DNA of 64,000 nt, taken from Symbiodinium sp. CCMP2592. Its lineage: Eukaryota; Sar; Dinophyceae; Suessiales; Symbiodiniaceae. Below are positions 17,465-25,420 of this stretch, piece by piece. Both the position numbers and the translations under genes were made by a program. Location: contig CAJNDT010005913.1 in NCBI GenBank assembly GCA_905221615.1, positions 2,790,001 to 2,854,000 of the forward strand, read 5' to 3'. How positions within the stretch are numbered: the stretch's first letter is position 1; each line of letters opens with the position of its first letter. Under the pieces are notes generated by a model, which worked only from the letters and a program-made list of their open reading frames with translations, did no database searches and was not told the origin of the DNA.

Positions 17465-17535
17465 TGTGACACTGTTGTGACATGCATGTGACGCGTCCGT
17501 GACATAGCGATTGTGTGACACAGTTGTGACGATAC
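17465..17535 (+). promoter_or_regulatory. Six 11-bp direct repeats (TGTGAC core), probable response-regulator array
   Basis: TGTGAC cores begin at 17465, 17476, 17487, (CGTGAC) 17498, then 17514 and 17525. Four units are in exact tandem at 11 bp, a 5-bp gap follows, then two more. Tandem 11-bp direct repeats are the usual binding pattern of OmpR/PhoB-family response regulators, and such a regulator is encoded 2.9 kb downstream in the same apparent operon. A weak -10-like TATCTA follows at 17553. Confidence 0.75.
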
Positions 17536-17615
17536 AAGACGCAATCGAACGGTATCTATTGACGTGGGACGGTTGGCAACGACGCCATGACCACCCAATG
17601 CAAGGAGACCATTCG

Positions 17616-18842
17616 ATGAAACGCACACACGCAGCACTCACTCTGACACTTACTCTGAGCGCCGGATTATCCGCACCATCCCTCGCTTGTCCGCCGACTG
17701 CTGAGCAGCTCAATGCACACTTGCGAGATTGTCAGCCTCCTCAGAAGCTTCAGAAGAAAGTCGAAGTTGTATTCGTGCTCGACACCACCGGCTCGATGAG
17801 CGGCTTGATCGAAGGCGCGAAACAAAAGATCTGGTCCATCGCATCGACGATCGCGCAAGCACAACCCGCTCCGGAGATCCGGATGGGGCTCGTCGGATAT
17901 CGAGATCGTGGGGATCAGTATGTGACCACCAAGACCACGATGACCGATGATCTGGACACGGTGTACGAAACACTGATGGGATTCGAAGCAGGGGGCGGCG
18001 GGGACACTCCGGAGAGCGTTAACGAGGCGCTGTTTGAAGCCGTGGAGCGGTTCGATTGGTCGGATGATCCGAGCACACTCAAGATCGTGTTCCTTGTGGG
18101 TGATGCGCCGCCTCAGATGGGGTACAACGACGATGTGAAGTACCAAGCGTCGTGCAAGCTCGCGGCGGAGAAGGGGATCATCGTCAACACGATCCAGTGC
18201 GGGAATCTCCACGGCACCAAAGACCACTGGACCAAGATCGCGGGACTGACCAACGGGCAGTACGCCGCGATCGATCAGGACTCAGGGGTGCAGCGGATCA
18301 CGACTCCATACGACCAAGAAATCACAGAGCTGGACCAGCAACTCACATCGCTCATGATCGACTACGGCTCTCGCGACGAGGTTCTCTACCAAGAGTCCAA
18401 GCGTGATCGCGCCAGCAAGATTTCATCGAGCGCCGCTCCGGAAGCGTCCGCGGATCGCGCGATCTACAACCAGACCGCCGCGGGACGATCGAATCTCTAC
18501 GGCGTCAAAGAACTCGTCGATGACGTCGTCGATGGACGCGTCGCTCTGGAGGATGTCGAGAAGGACGAGCTCCCTGAGGCGTACCAGTCCAAATCGGTTG
18601 AAGAACTCAAGCAAATCATCAAGGAAAACAATAAACGTCGTGTCGCGATCGAATCCAGACTCGCCGAGCTCGCGAAGCTGCGCCGGGACCATCAGGACGA
18701 GGCCCGCGCCTCGATGAAGGGCGACAGCTTCGATATGCAGGTGCTCATCACCCTCCAGAAGCAAGGCGAATCGATCGGGCTCAAGATCACGAGCGGCACA
18801 GAAGATTCGAAAGAAGACAAAGAAGGCTCGTCCGAGGATTGA
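17616..18842 (+). CDS. Secreted von Willebrand factor A domain protein
   Basis: A 408-residue precursor. The N-terminus MKRTHAALTLTL...SAPSLAC is a signal peptide whose end resembles a lipobox (PSLAC), so it is exported and may be lipid-anchored. The VWA domain (about residues 48-235) has a complete metal-ion-dependent adhesion site beginning at Asp56 (DTTGSMS), with the later conserved elements GGGDTPESV and VFLVGDAPP. The C-terminal 150 residues are charged, helical and probably coiled-coil (ELKQIIKENNKRRVAIESRLAELAKL), ending in an acidic tail. Start at 17616 is fixed by AAGGAG 8 nt upstream. It is the first gene behind the 11-bp repeat array and is followed by a DUF4139 protein and a two-component pair. 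Confidence 0.88.
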   Translation: MKRTHAALTLTLTLSAGLSAPSLACPPTAEQLNAHLRDCQPPQKLQKKVEVVFVLDTTGSMSGLIEGAKQKIWSIASTIAQAQPAPEIRMGLVGYRDRGDQYVTTKTTMTDDLDTVYETLMGFEAGGGGDTPESVNEALFEAVERFDWSDDPSTLKIVFLVGDAPPQMGYNDDVKYQASCKLAAEKGIIVNTIQCGNLHGTKDHWTKIAGLTNGQYAAIDQDSGVQRITTPYDQEITELDQQLTSLMIDYGSRDEVLYQESKRDRASKISSSAAPEASADRAIYNQTAAGRSNLYGVKELVDDVVDGRVALEDVEKDELPEAYQSKSVEELKQIIKENNKRRVAIESRLAELAKLRRDHQDEARASMKGDSFDMQVLITLQKQGESIGLKITSGTEDSKEDKEGSSED

Positions 18843-18893
18843 ATCCAGCACGTATATGATCACTGAGAAGCCATTATCCACGAAAGGCCCAAG

Positions 18894-20405
18894 ATGAACA
18901 CACGAATCGCACACATCGCTGGATTGCTCGCATCGACCGCGATCCTCCAGTCCGCACTCGCCGACGACACCGCACTCACGATCTACTCCACCGCGACCCC
19001 TGGCGCGATTCCGGCGGAGTGGTACCGACCAGTCCCGGGACAGTCCTACGGCTACGGCTACAACCGATACAACCAGATCCCAGGATACGCGGTGATCCGT
19101 CAGGATCGGACGCTCGACATCGACCAAGGACTCAGCGTGCTGAGCTTCACCGATGTCGCGGCGCTGCTCGATCCGACGACGGTCCAGTTCTCGTCGCTGA
19201 CCGATCCCGATGGGACGAGTGTGCTCGAACAGGACTACCGCTTCGATCTGCTCTCGATGGATCGCATGCTCGAACGCTACATCGATCAGAAGATCATCTA
19301 CGGCGGACAAGAGATGACCCTCATGTCCACCGCCGGCGGAGGCATGCTGCTCCAAGGTGACGATGGACGCGTCCAGTTCCAGCAAGGATACGCTGGAGTG
19401 GTCTTCCCATCGCTCGATGAATCGCTCGTCACCAAGCCGACGTTGATGTGGCAGGTCAACGCCGCGACTGGTGGCGAGCATGACACGCGCGTTTCGTACC
19501 AGACGACCGGGATCACCTGGTGGGCGGATTACAACCTCATCTTCACGCCCGGCGAGGATGCAAACTCGGGGACTGTCGATGTCGGCGCGTGGGTCTCGAT
19601 TCTGAATCAATCGGGAGGCACCTACGAGAACGCGAAACTGAAACTCGTCGCTGGTGATGTCAATCGGGCGCAGCCGAAGAATCAGTTCAGACAGGTCGAG
19701 ACCTACATGCGAGCGAACGCAATGGAGGACTCTGGTGCCGCGGGTTTCGAAGAGAAATCATTCTTTGAGTACCACCTCTACACGCTCGGTCGTGCAACGA
19801 CCATCCCTGATCGCTCGACCAAGCAGATCGAGCTGTTCGAAGCCGTCAACGATGTCCCGGCTGAGAAGGTTCTGCTCTACGACGGGACGGCGCAAGCACA
19901 GTGGTTTGGGAACTCCGCGATGGCGGACCAGAACTGGGGTGTCCAGTCCAACTCGAAGGTCGAGGTCTATCTCAAGTTCGAGAACTCCGAGGACAACGGG
20001 CTCGGGATCCCGATGCCATCGGGACGCATGCGCGTCAATCAGAAAGACCAAGCGGACGGCGCGTTCGAGTTCATCGGAGAGCACGTCATCGATCACACCC
20101 CGCGCGAAGAGGAGATCATGATCAAGCTCGGCAACGCGTTCGATGTCGTGGGTGAACGCCGACAGGTTTCATTTGAGCGCGGCAAGAGCTGGATCGTCGA
20201 GACCATCGAGGTCAAGCTCCGCAACCGCAAGGACGAGCCGGTCCGCGTGATGGTGCAAGAGCGCCTCTACCGCTGGACGAACGCGGATATCCAGAAGCAC
20301 TCGCACAACTACGACATGCTCGATGCGCGCACGATGCACATCCCGGTGTCGCTCGAAGTCGATGAAGAAGAGACCGTGACCTACACCGTCCGCTATTCAT
20401 GGTAA
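18894..20405 (+). CDS. DUF4139 domain secreted protein
   Basis: A 503-residue precursor with a signal peptide ending ALADD. After a Tyr/Gly/Asn-rich segment (GQSYGYGYNRYNQ) the chain is almost entirely beta-strand, with WWADYNLIFTP and ETIEVKLRNRKDEPVRVMVQERLYRW being typical of DUF4139 proteins. No catalytic motif is visible; the family is of unknown function and often predicted to be an adhesion or surface beta-sandwich. It starts 51 nt after the VWA gene and ends 28 nt before the response regulator, so the four genes are probably one transcript. That position suggests it is an envelope target, or a partner, of the two-component system. Confidence 0.85.
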   Translation: MNTRIAHIAGLLASTAILQSALADDTALTIYSTATPGAIPAEWYRPVPGQSYGYGYNRYNQIPGYAVIRQDRTLDIDQGLSVLSFTDVAALLDPTTVQFSSLTDPDGTSVLEQDYRFDLLSMDRMLERYIDQKIIYGGQEMTLMSTAGGGMLLQGDDGRVQFQQGYAGVVFPSLDESLVTKPTLMWQVNAATGGEHDTRVSYQTTGITWWADYNLIFTPGEDANSGTVDVGAWVSILNQSGGTYENAKLKLVAGDVNRAQPKNQFRQVETYMRANAMEDSGAAGFEEKSFFEYHLYTLGRATTIPDRSTKQIELFEAVNDVPAEKVLLYDGTAQAQWFGNSAMADQNWGVQSNSKVEVYLKFENSEDNGLGIPMPSGRMRVNQKDQADGAFEFIGEHVIDHTPREEEIMIKLGNAFDVVGERRQVSFERGKSWIVETIEVKLRNRKDEPVRVMVQERLYRWTNADIQKHSHNYDMLDARTMHIPVSLEVDEEETVTYTVRYSW

Positions 20406-20433
20406 ACTCTCGTCAGTGCGGTAAGGAGATTGC

Positions 20434-21144
20434 ATGTCACAAGGTGTATTGGTGGTTGTGGAGGACGACGACTCGATCAGGCGCGGCTTGGTCGATGCGT
20501 TGTCGTTCTCGGGATACACCGTCCACGAAGCAAGCGACGGCCAGCAGGGGTTAGAACTCTGCCTGAGCGTCGACGCGGATCTCGTGCTGCTCGACATCAT
20601 GATGCCCAAAATGGACGGGCTCGCGGTGCTCAAGGAACTCCGCAAACCCAAACCCGATGTCCCTGTAATTTTCCTCACAGCACGAGGCGAGGAGACCGAT
20701 CGCATCGGAGGACTCAAACTCGGCGCAGACGATTATATTGTTAAGCCGTTTTCTTTGGATGAACTGATCGCACGGATCGAAGCGGTCTTCCGGCGCGTTC
20801 CCGCTCGTCCATCGCAGCGGAAGAAGATCACCATTGCGGGAAGGCAGCTGGACTTTGATCGCCGAGAAGCGGTGCTCAGCGATGGGACGCGTCTGATGCT
20901 CACTGAGCGTGAATCGGAAGTCATCGGTTTCCTCGCTGCGAATCCTGGACGAGCGGTCTCACGCGATGAGCTGCTGCAGAAAGTCTGGGGACTCGATCCA
21001 CGAGGCACGCACACAAGGACTGTGGATATGGCGATCGCACGCATCCGCGAATCGCTCGGAGACGATCCATCGAATCCCGAGGTCATCAAAACCGTGCGAG
21101 GCAAGGGATACATGCTCGCGGACCCTGATGGGGATGACTCGTGA
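20434..21144 (+). CDS. OmpR/PhoB-family response regulator
   Basis: A 236-residue two-domain regulator. The receiver domain (residues 5-118) has the acidic pocket EDDD at 10-13, phosphoacceptor Asp54 in LLDIMMP, Thr in FLTARG and Lys in DDYIVKPFS. The C-terminal winged helix (about 140-232) shows LTERESEVIGFLAANPGRAVSRDELLQKVWG and a recognition region RTVDMAIARIRESLGDDPSNPEVIKTVRGKGY split over two helices, as in PhoB. A ribosome site AAGGAG lies before the ATG. It overlaps the histidine kinase start by 4 nt. The 11-bp direct repeats at the head of this operon have the spacing this family binds, so autoregulation is likely. Confidence 0.95.
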   Translation: MSQGVLVVVEDDDSIRRGLVDALSFSGYTVHEASDGQQGLELCLSVDADLVLLDIMMPKMDGLAVLKELRKPKPDVPVIFLTARGEETDRIGGLKLGADDYIVKPFSLDELIARIEAVFRRVPARPSQRKKITIAGRQLDFDRREAVLSDGTRLMLTERESEVIGFLAANPGRAVSRDELLQKVWGLDPRGTHTRTVDMAIARIRESLGDDPSNPEVIKTVRGKGYMLADPDGDDS

Positions 21145-23009
21145 ATCCCGCTCGTAACAAGCTCTGGTTCGCGTACTGGATCGGTGTTGTGCTCATTGTG
21201 AGCGTGCTGGGATGGGCGAGCGCTCGTGTGTACATCCTCGAGGAACGCAACGCGACGGCACGCGCCGAGAATCAGCGTCAGGAAGTGGTCCGCTTAGCGC
21301 TCTGGCGCATGGATTCGCGACTTGCTCCGATGATCGCATTGGAAGCGGCTCGTCCGATTGAGGACTACGAACTGTTGATCGGGAATCAGCAGCCGACCTT
21401 TGCAGAAATGGATGGCCGTTCCGCTCGGCGAGAGAATCAGCAGAGCACCCCGGCTGTGGACGCGGGATCGTACAACCTCGGATATTTTGAGATCGAGGAG
21501 GACGGTGAAACCAAAGGCAGCGCCAAACGCGCGATCGAAGTCGCGATAAACGCGAAGGAATCTGTGGAGCCACTCAAAGAGGAAACAGAAGAGAAACTTG
21601 ATGAGCTCGACGCTGCACCATCCGTCACAGCTGATCAGAGATCGGATGTTGAAGAATCAACTCAATCGGAAGCGGATTACTACGCCCGTCAACAGATCGC
21701 GGATCTCGCGCAGTCAAATCGCTTGCCGCGAAATGCTCCAGAGCTCAACAAGGATTTGGAGAGTCGTGCTGATGCTGCTTTGATGGACACCGAGAGTGAT
21801 GCTCTTGACAACAATGCGTATAAGTCCGGAGCATCGACGATTGATCATGCGTTCGAGGACATCGGAGCGCAGACTGCTCCCGCTACGATCGGTGCGATCG
21901 AACCCCGCTGGATCACTGGGGATGACGGGATCAGCGAGCTGGTACTCACTCGCACGATCAATCAGCAAGGCAAGAGCATCGTGCAAGGCGTGCTTTTGGA
22001 TTGGCCGGGGCTATCGCAAGATCTGATCAGCGCAATCGATGACCTGCTCCCAACATCGACACTGAGCCCGATCCATAGCAGCAAGCAGACCGATAGCGGG
22101 AAAGGATCAGGGCGCTCATACAAACTCGCAACGATCCCTGTCGCGTTCCATCCCGGTGGCGCAATCGCTGTGGATGGGGACTCGATCACTCCTGCGATCT
22201 TTGCGATGCTGGTGACCTGGGTTGCAGTGCTCGGCGCTATGGTCGCCGTCGGACTCGTGCTCCGGACGGTGCTGAATCTATCAGCACGACGAGGTCGATT
22301 TGTCGGCGCTGTGACTCACGAGCTCCGTACGCCGTTGACGACGTTCCGCTTGTATTCCCAGATGCTCGCGGATGGGATGGTCACCGATGAAGCGGTCCGC
22401 AAGGACTATCTGAACACACTCAAACGCGAGTCCGATCGTTTGACCGGTATCGTCGAAAATGTGCTCGAGTACGCGCGCATCTCGCGCCAGAAAGGCATCA
22501 AGGACAAACCCAAAGGCGAGCAGACGCTCAGCGTCGGAGAGATGATGGCGCGGATCGTCCCTCCGATGTCGCGTCTTGGCGAGCAGTTCGGGATGGACCT
22601 CATCGTTTCAGATTCCACATCTGATGACGCGGAACGCACGATGACGCTCGATCCGCACGCCGTGGAGCGCATCGTGATGAACCTGATGGACAACGCGTGT
22701 AAGTACGCTGGGGGTGATGGAGATAGCGACGAGGAACGAGACCTACGCGTGCACCTCGATGCGTCCGTCGCGTCTGACTCGCTGCTGCTCGTCGTCGCTG
22801 ATCACGGCCCGGGCGTCCCGTCGCGCGATCGACGCAAGATCTTCGGCGAGTTCGTGCGTGGATCATCGGGAACGATGCGCGATCGTTCAGGATTGGGTTT
22901 GGGTCTGGCGCTCTCGCGTGGTCTTGCGATCGAGATGGGGGGCGACCTGTCGCTCGTCCGCAAGCGAGGATACGGCGCGGAGTTCGAGCTTCGCATCCCG
23001 CTCAACTAG
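21141..23009 (+). CDS. Sensor histidine kinase with large extracytoplasmic domain
   Basis: A 622-residue membrane kinase starting at GTG in a GTGA overlap with the regulator. One membrane segment lies at about residues 8-28 and a second at about 352-376; the roughly 320 residues between them are acidic and Ser/Asp/Glu/Gln-rich, partly low complexity, with no family I recognise. There is no obvious HAMP linker: the HisKA box VTHELRTPLTTF, with phospho-accepting His393, comes about 15 residues after the second membrane segment. The ATPase domain is complete (NLMDNACKYAGG, DHGPGVP, GLGLGLALS). It overlaps the convergent amidohydrolase gene by 8 nt at the stop. The sensed signal is unknown. Confidence 0.93.
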   Translation: MNPARNKLWFAYWIGVVLIVSVLGWASARVYILEERNATARAENQRQEVVRLALWRMDSRLAPMIALEAARPIEDYELLIGNQQPTFAEMDGRSARRENQQSTPAVDAGSYNLGYFEIEEDGETKGSAKRAIEVAINAKESVEPLKEETEEKLDELDAAPSVTADQRSDVEESTQSEADYYARQQIADLAQSNRLPRNAPELNKDLESRADAALMDTESDALDNNAYKSGASTIDHAFEDIGAQTAPATIGAIEPRWITGDDGISELVLTRTINQQGKSIVQGVLLDWPGLSQDLISAIDDLLPTSTLSPIHSSKQTDSGKGSGRSYKLATIPVAFHPGGAIAVDGDSITPAIFAMLVTWVAVLGAMVAVGLVLRTVLNLSARRGRFVGAVTHELRTPLTTFRLYSQMLADGMVTDEAVRKDYLNTLKRESDRLTGIVENVLEYARISRQKGIKDKPKGEQTLSVGEMMARIVPPMSRLGEQFGMDLIVSDSTSDDAERTMTLDPHAVERIVMNLMDNACKYAGGDGDSDEERDLRVHLDASVASDSLLLVVADHGPGVPSRDRRKIFGEFVRGSSGTMRDRSGLGLGLALSRGLAIEMGGDLSLVRKRGYGAEFELRIPLN

Positions 23010-24231
23010 AAACGCCAAAGCACGCGAGCGATTCACGCTCTGTGAGCCGCTGGTTGTATCCGATCGCTTCCGGTTCATCCATACCCACGCGCCGTCGGTG
23101 CATCGCGGCTTGCAACGAGTCCTCGTAGTTCGCTCGGACAATGGGCACATCAGAACCAAACAGCAACGACTCTCCCGCGATTAATCCCGATTCAAGCAGC
23201 GAACGCAGCGGCAGCACACGATCCAACCGATCACTCAAGCACGCACGTAAACTCTCAATATCGGGAAGCAGATGGCAAGGCTGCACCGACGCGATCACAC
23301 CGAGCTTGGCGAATCTCTGGATGTCCTCATCGTGGACCAGCTCCAGATGCTCGATCCGCGCGCCCATGTTCGTGCTCTGCGTGCGCTCGATCGAATCGAG
23401 GACCGCGCGGACCGCGCCGTCCCCGATCGCGTGCGCCGCGACGGGAAGGCCGTGGGATTTGCTGAGGAGCATCGCGTCGTCGATCTCCGATGGGGTCATC
23501 ATCGGGGTGCCTGTGGTCTTCGTATCGGTGTACGGATCAAGCATCCACGCCGTGCGCGAGTTGAGTGTGCCGTCGGTGAAGATCTTCGTTCCCGCGAGCT
23601 TGAGCTGATCGGATTCCCACTGGTCGCGCGTTGCGAGTGTCGCTTCTAGATCGGGGATCAGCGGGAAGAGCTCGAAGGACAGGGTGGTTTGTCCTTCGTC
23701 GCGGAGCTCTGCGAGCAGCGGTCCCAGCCAAGGCTGGGACTTGAGATCGTGGACCTCGTTGAATCCAAGTGCTTCGAGGTGCGTGCACGCGCTAAGAACA
23801 AGCAACTTGCGAGCGTCCGCATCGGGTTCAGGGACACAGTCCCAGAGGCGGAGTGCCGCGAGTTCGTAGAGGACACCGGTTGGTGTGCCGTCGTGTGCGA
23901 GTTCCATGATCCCGCGATCGATCTTTGTGTGCTGATCAATTTTCGCGTGCTCCAGCGCGCCGCTCGAAGCAACAAGCGCGTGGTAATCGAAGCACCACGC
24001 GCACACAGGACGGCCATCCGCCGCGTGGTCAAGCTCCTGACGTGTCGGCCAGCGAGTGTCACTCCACGCTTCTGGACGTGCGCTGTGCGCGAGCACCCAT
24101 TGATCGGGTTTGTGGGTTTGGCTGTGCTCAGCGATCGCTTCGATCATCGCCTCGCGGCTTTCACACTCCGAGCAATCGAGCATCGTCAGCGATCGACCAA
24201 GCTGAAAGATGTGCGCGTGCGCTTCACGCAT
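23002..24231 (-). CDS. Amidohydrolase family 3 (YtcJ-like), short N-terminus
   Basis: A 409-residue TIM-barrel metal hydrolase. It begins almost directly at the first metal motif (REAHAHIFQLG), and continues with VAAHAIGDGAVRAVLDSIE, ARIEHLELVHDEDIQRFAKLGVIASVQPCHLLPD and the terminal metal Asp in LLFGSDVPIV. YtcJ-like proteins normally carry about 50 more N-terminal residues forming part of a beta-sandwich. Here the frame upstream of the ATG reaches a stop without another good start, so the short form seems real. Family members hydrolyse amides or cyclic ureas; the substrate is unknown. The ATG lies inside the end of the preceding gene (8-nt overlap), indicating translational coupling. Confidence 0.83.
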   Translation of the reverse strand: MREAHAHIFQLGRSLTMLDCSECESREAMIEAIAEHSQTHKPDQWVLAHSARPEAWSDTRWPTRQELDHAADGRPVCAWCFDYHALVASSGALEHAKIDQHTKIDRGIMELAHDGTPTGVLYELAALRLWDCVPEPDADARKLLVLSACTHLEALGFNEVHDLKSQPWLGPLLAELRDEGQTTLSFELFPLIPDLEATLATRDQWESDQLKLAGTKIFTDGTLNSRTAWMLDPYTDTKTTGTPMMTPSEIDDAMLLSKSHGLPVAAHAIGDGAVRAVLDSIERTQSTNMGARIEHLELVHDEDIQRFAKLGVIASVQPCHLLPDIESLRACLSDRLDRVLPLRSLLESGLIAGESLLFGSDVPIVRANYEDSLQAAMHRRRVGMDEPEAIGYNQRLTERESLACFGVSS

Positions 24232-24847
24232 CGCACTTCTCCAGGAGCGCGTTGACCGAATCGAGGGCAGATTCAGGATTGGAAATCATGGACGGAAGCT
24301 TGAGACGAACAAGACCGAAGCTGGCGCGGATGTCGATGCCCGTGCCGTCCACCCCGACGGCCAGTGGTGATTCGTGCTCGACTCCAGACAGCTCCTCGCA
24401 CAGACGCGACAGTCGATCGCGGTCCGAGTTGAGTGCTTTGCACAGCGATCCCATGACCGAGACCAGCGGATTGACGAGCGGGCAGTTCTCCGGGGTGACG
24501 ACCTCTCCCGAATCGAGCTTCGCGTACTCGTAGGTCGCGACTGCGAGCAGTGGGGTGGTCGCCGGGAGGTGGTACGCTGTGAATCGGTCGCTCTGCTCCT
24601 CGCTGACATCGTTGCTCAGATCCACAGCGATGCGCACGCGCGAGTCGAACGAATCTCGCGGACACGCGAGGGTGATGTCGCGAGCGTCCAGCGCGTCATC
24701 CATAATCGCGACGATGAACGACCCGGTCTTGGGATCGATCATGCACTTGGTGTCAAACGGGGATTCGTCATACAGCAGCGTCGCGGTCCACGCGCTGCGG
24801 AGGATGTGCGTGGCGCGGAGAAGCGTGCTGTCGTTGGGATCGAGCAT
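24224..24847 (-). CDS. Hypothetical protein, possibly DUF2470/HugZ-like
   Basis: A 207-residue cytoplasmic protein. The N-terminal half has alternating strands (GSFIVAIMDDALDARDITLACP, then VRIAVDLS), and the C-terminal helical half ends with GTGIDIRASFGLVRLKLPSMISNPESALDSVNALL. That last stretch resembles the end of DUF2470 domains, which accompany split-barrel flavin or heme-binding proteins such as HugZ. The likeness is by eye and could be misleading. No catalytic residues can be assigned. TACACT on the minus strand (24854-24859) ends 6 nt before the ATG, so it may have its own leaderless promoter in addition to read-through from the acetyltransferase gene 12 nt upstream. Confidence 0.6.
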   Translation of the reverse strand: MLDPNDSTLLRATHILRSAWTATLLYDESPFDTKCMIDPKTGSFIVAIMDDALDARDITLACPRDSFDSRVRIAVDLSNDVSEEQSDRFTAYHLPATTPLLAVATYEYAKLDSGEVVTPENCPLVNPLVSVMGSLCKALNSDRDRLSRLCEELSGVEHESPLAVGVDGTGIDIRASFGLVRLKLPSMISNPESALDSVNALLEKCDA

Positions 24848-24859
24848 GGGACGAGTGTA

Positions 24860-25411
24860 TCACTCCAGCGTGCTCAGTGCCTCGCTGACGCTTAGGACAG
24901 GGGGTGGTGGATTGGAGAGGTCGCCGAGGATCATCTGGTAGTACCCCACGTCGATCCACTCGCCGTGCTTGTACCCCATGGTCTTGTTGTACCCTGTCCG
25001 CTCCATCCCAATGGATTGATGGAGCTTGACGCTCGCGGGATTGGGTTCCGCGACTCCCGCGACGATGACCTGGAATCGCTGTGCTTTCAGTGTTTCAAGA
25101 AGCTTTGAGTACAGCGCCTTGCCGATCCCCTTTCCTTTTGCATGATCCGCGAGATAGATCGTGATCTCAGCGGTCCAGTTGTATCCACCGCGTGGAGACC
25201 ACGCTCCGGACTTTGCAAATCCGAGGAAGTCACCATCATCGTTAAGTGCGGTATACCAAGGAAACTTGTCCTGCGCTTTTTCGAGCAGTCCAAGAATCGT
25301 GGACTCAAGTTCAGATTCCGTGCCGAAATGAGCTTTGTGATTCGCGATCTGATCGTTGAGCACCGATGTGATGCTGGGTACATCATCAGGTTGCGTCAGA
25401 CGGATATGCAT
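24860..25411 (-). CDS. GNAT N-acetyltransferase (phosphinothricin acetyltransferase-like)
   Basis: A 183-residue single-domain GNAT enzyme. The acetyl-CoA binding motif A reads VYL-type (AEITIYLADHAKGKGIGKALYSKLLETL), and motif B follows with GVAEPNPASVKLHQSIGMERTG. The combination of N-terminal IRLTQPDDVPSITSVLN and SPRGGYNWTAEITIYL places it near the phosphinothricin/methionine sulfoximine acetyltransferases, which acetylate amino groups of glutamate-analogue compounds. The natural substrate is uncertain. The start lies 9 nt after the permease stop, suggesting co-transcription, though a functional link to iron transport is not obvious. Confidence 0.87.
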   Translation of the reverse strand: MHIRLTQPDDVPSITSVLNDQIANHKAHFGTESELESTILGLLEKAQDKFPWYTALNDDGDFLGFAKSGAWSPRGGYNWTAEITIYLADHAKGKGIGKALYSKLLETLKAQRFQVIVAGVAEPNPASVKLHQSIGMERTGYNKTMGYKHGEWIDVGYYQMILGDLSNPPPPVLSVSEALSTLE

Positions 25412-25420
25412 TGGTAAACC

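Noticed and set aside
17465-17535. Reading the TGTGAC repeats as CRP/FNR sites
   Set aside because: CRP-type sites need an inverted TCACA half at a fixed distance. Here all units point the same way at 11 bp, which fits OmpR/PhoB-type direct repeats better.
18423-19610. A 395-codon minus-strand open frame opposite the VWA and DUF4139 genes
   Set aside because: No recognisable domain or ribosome site, and it spans the junction of two well-supported plus-strand genes.
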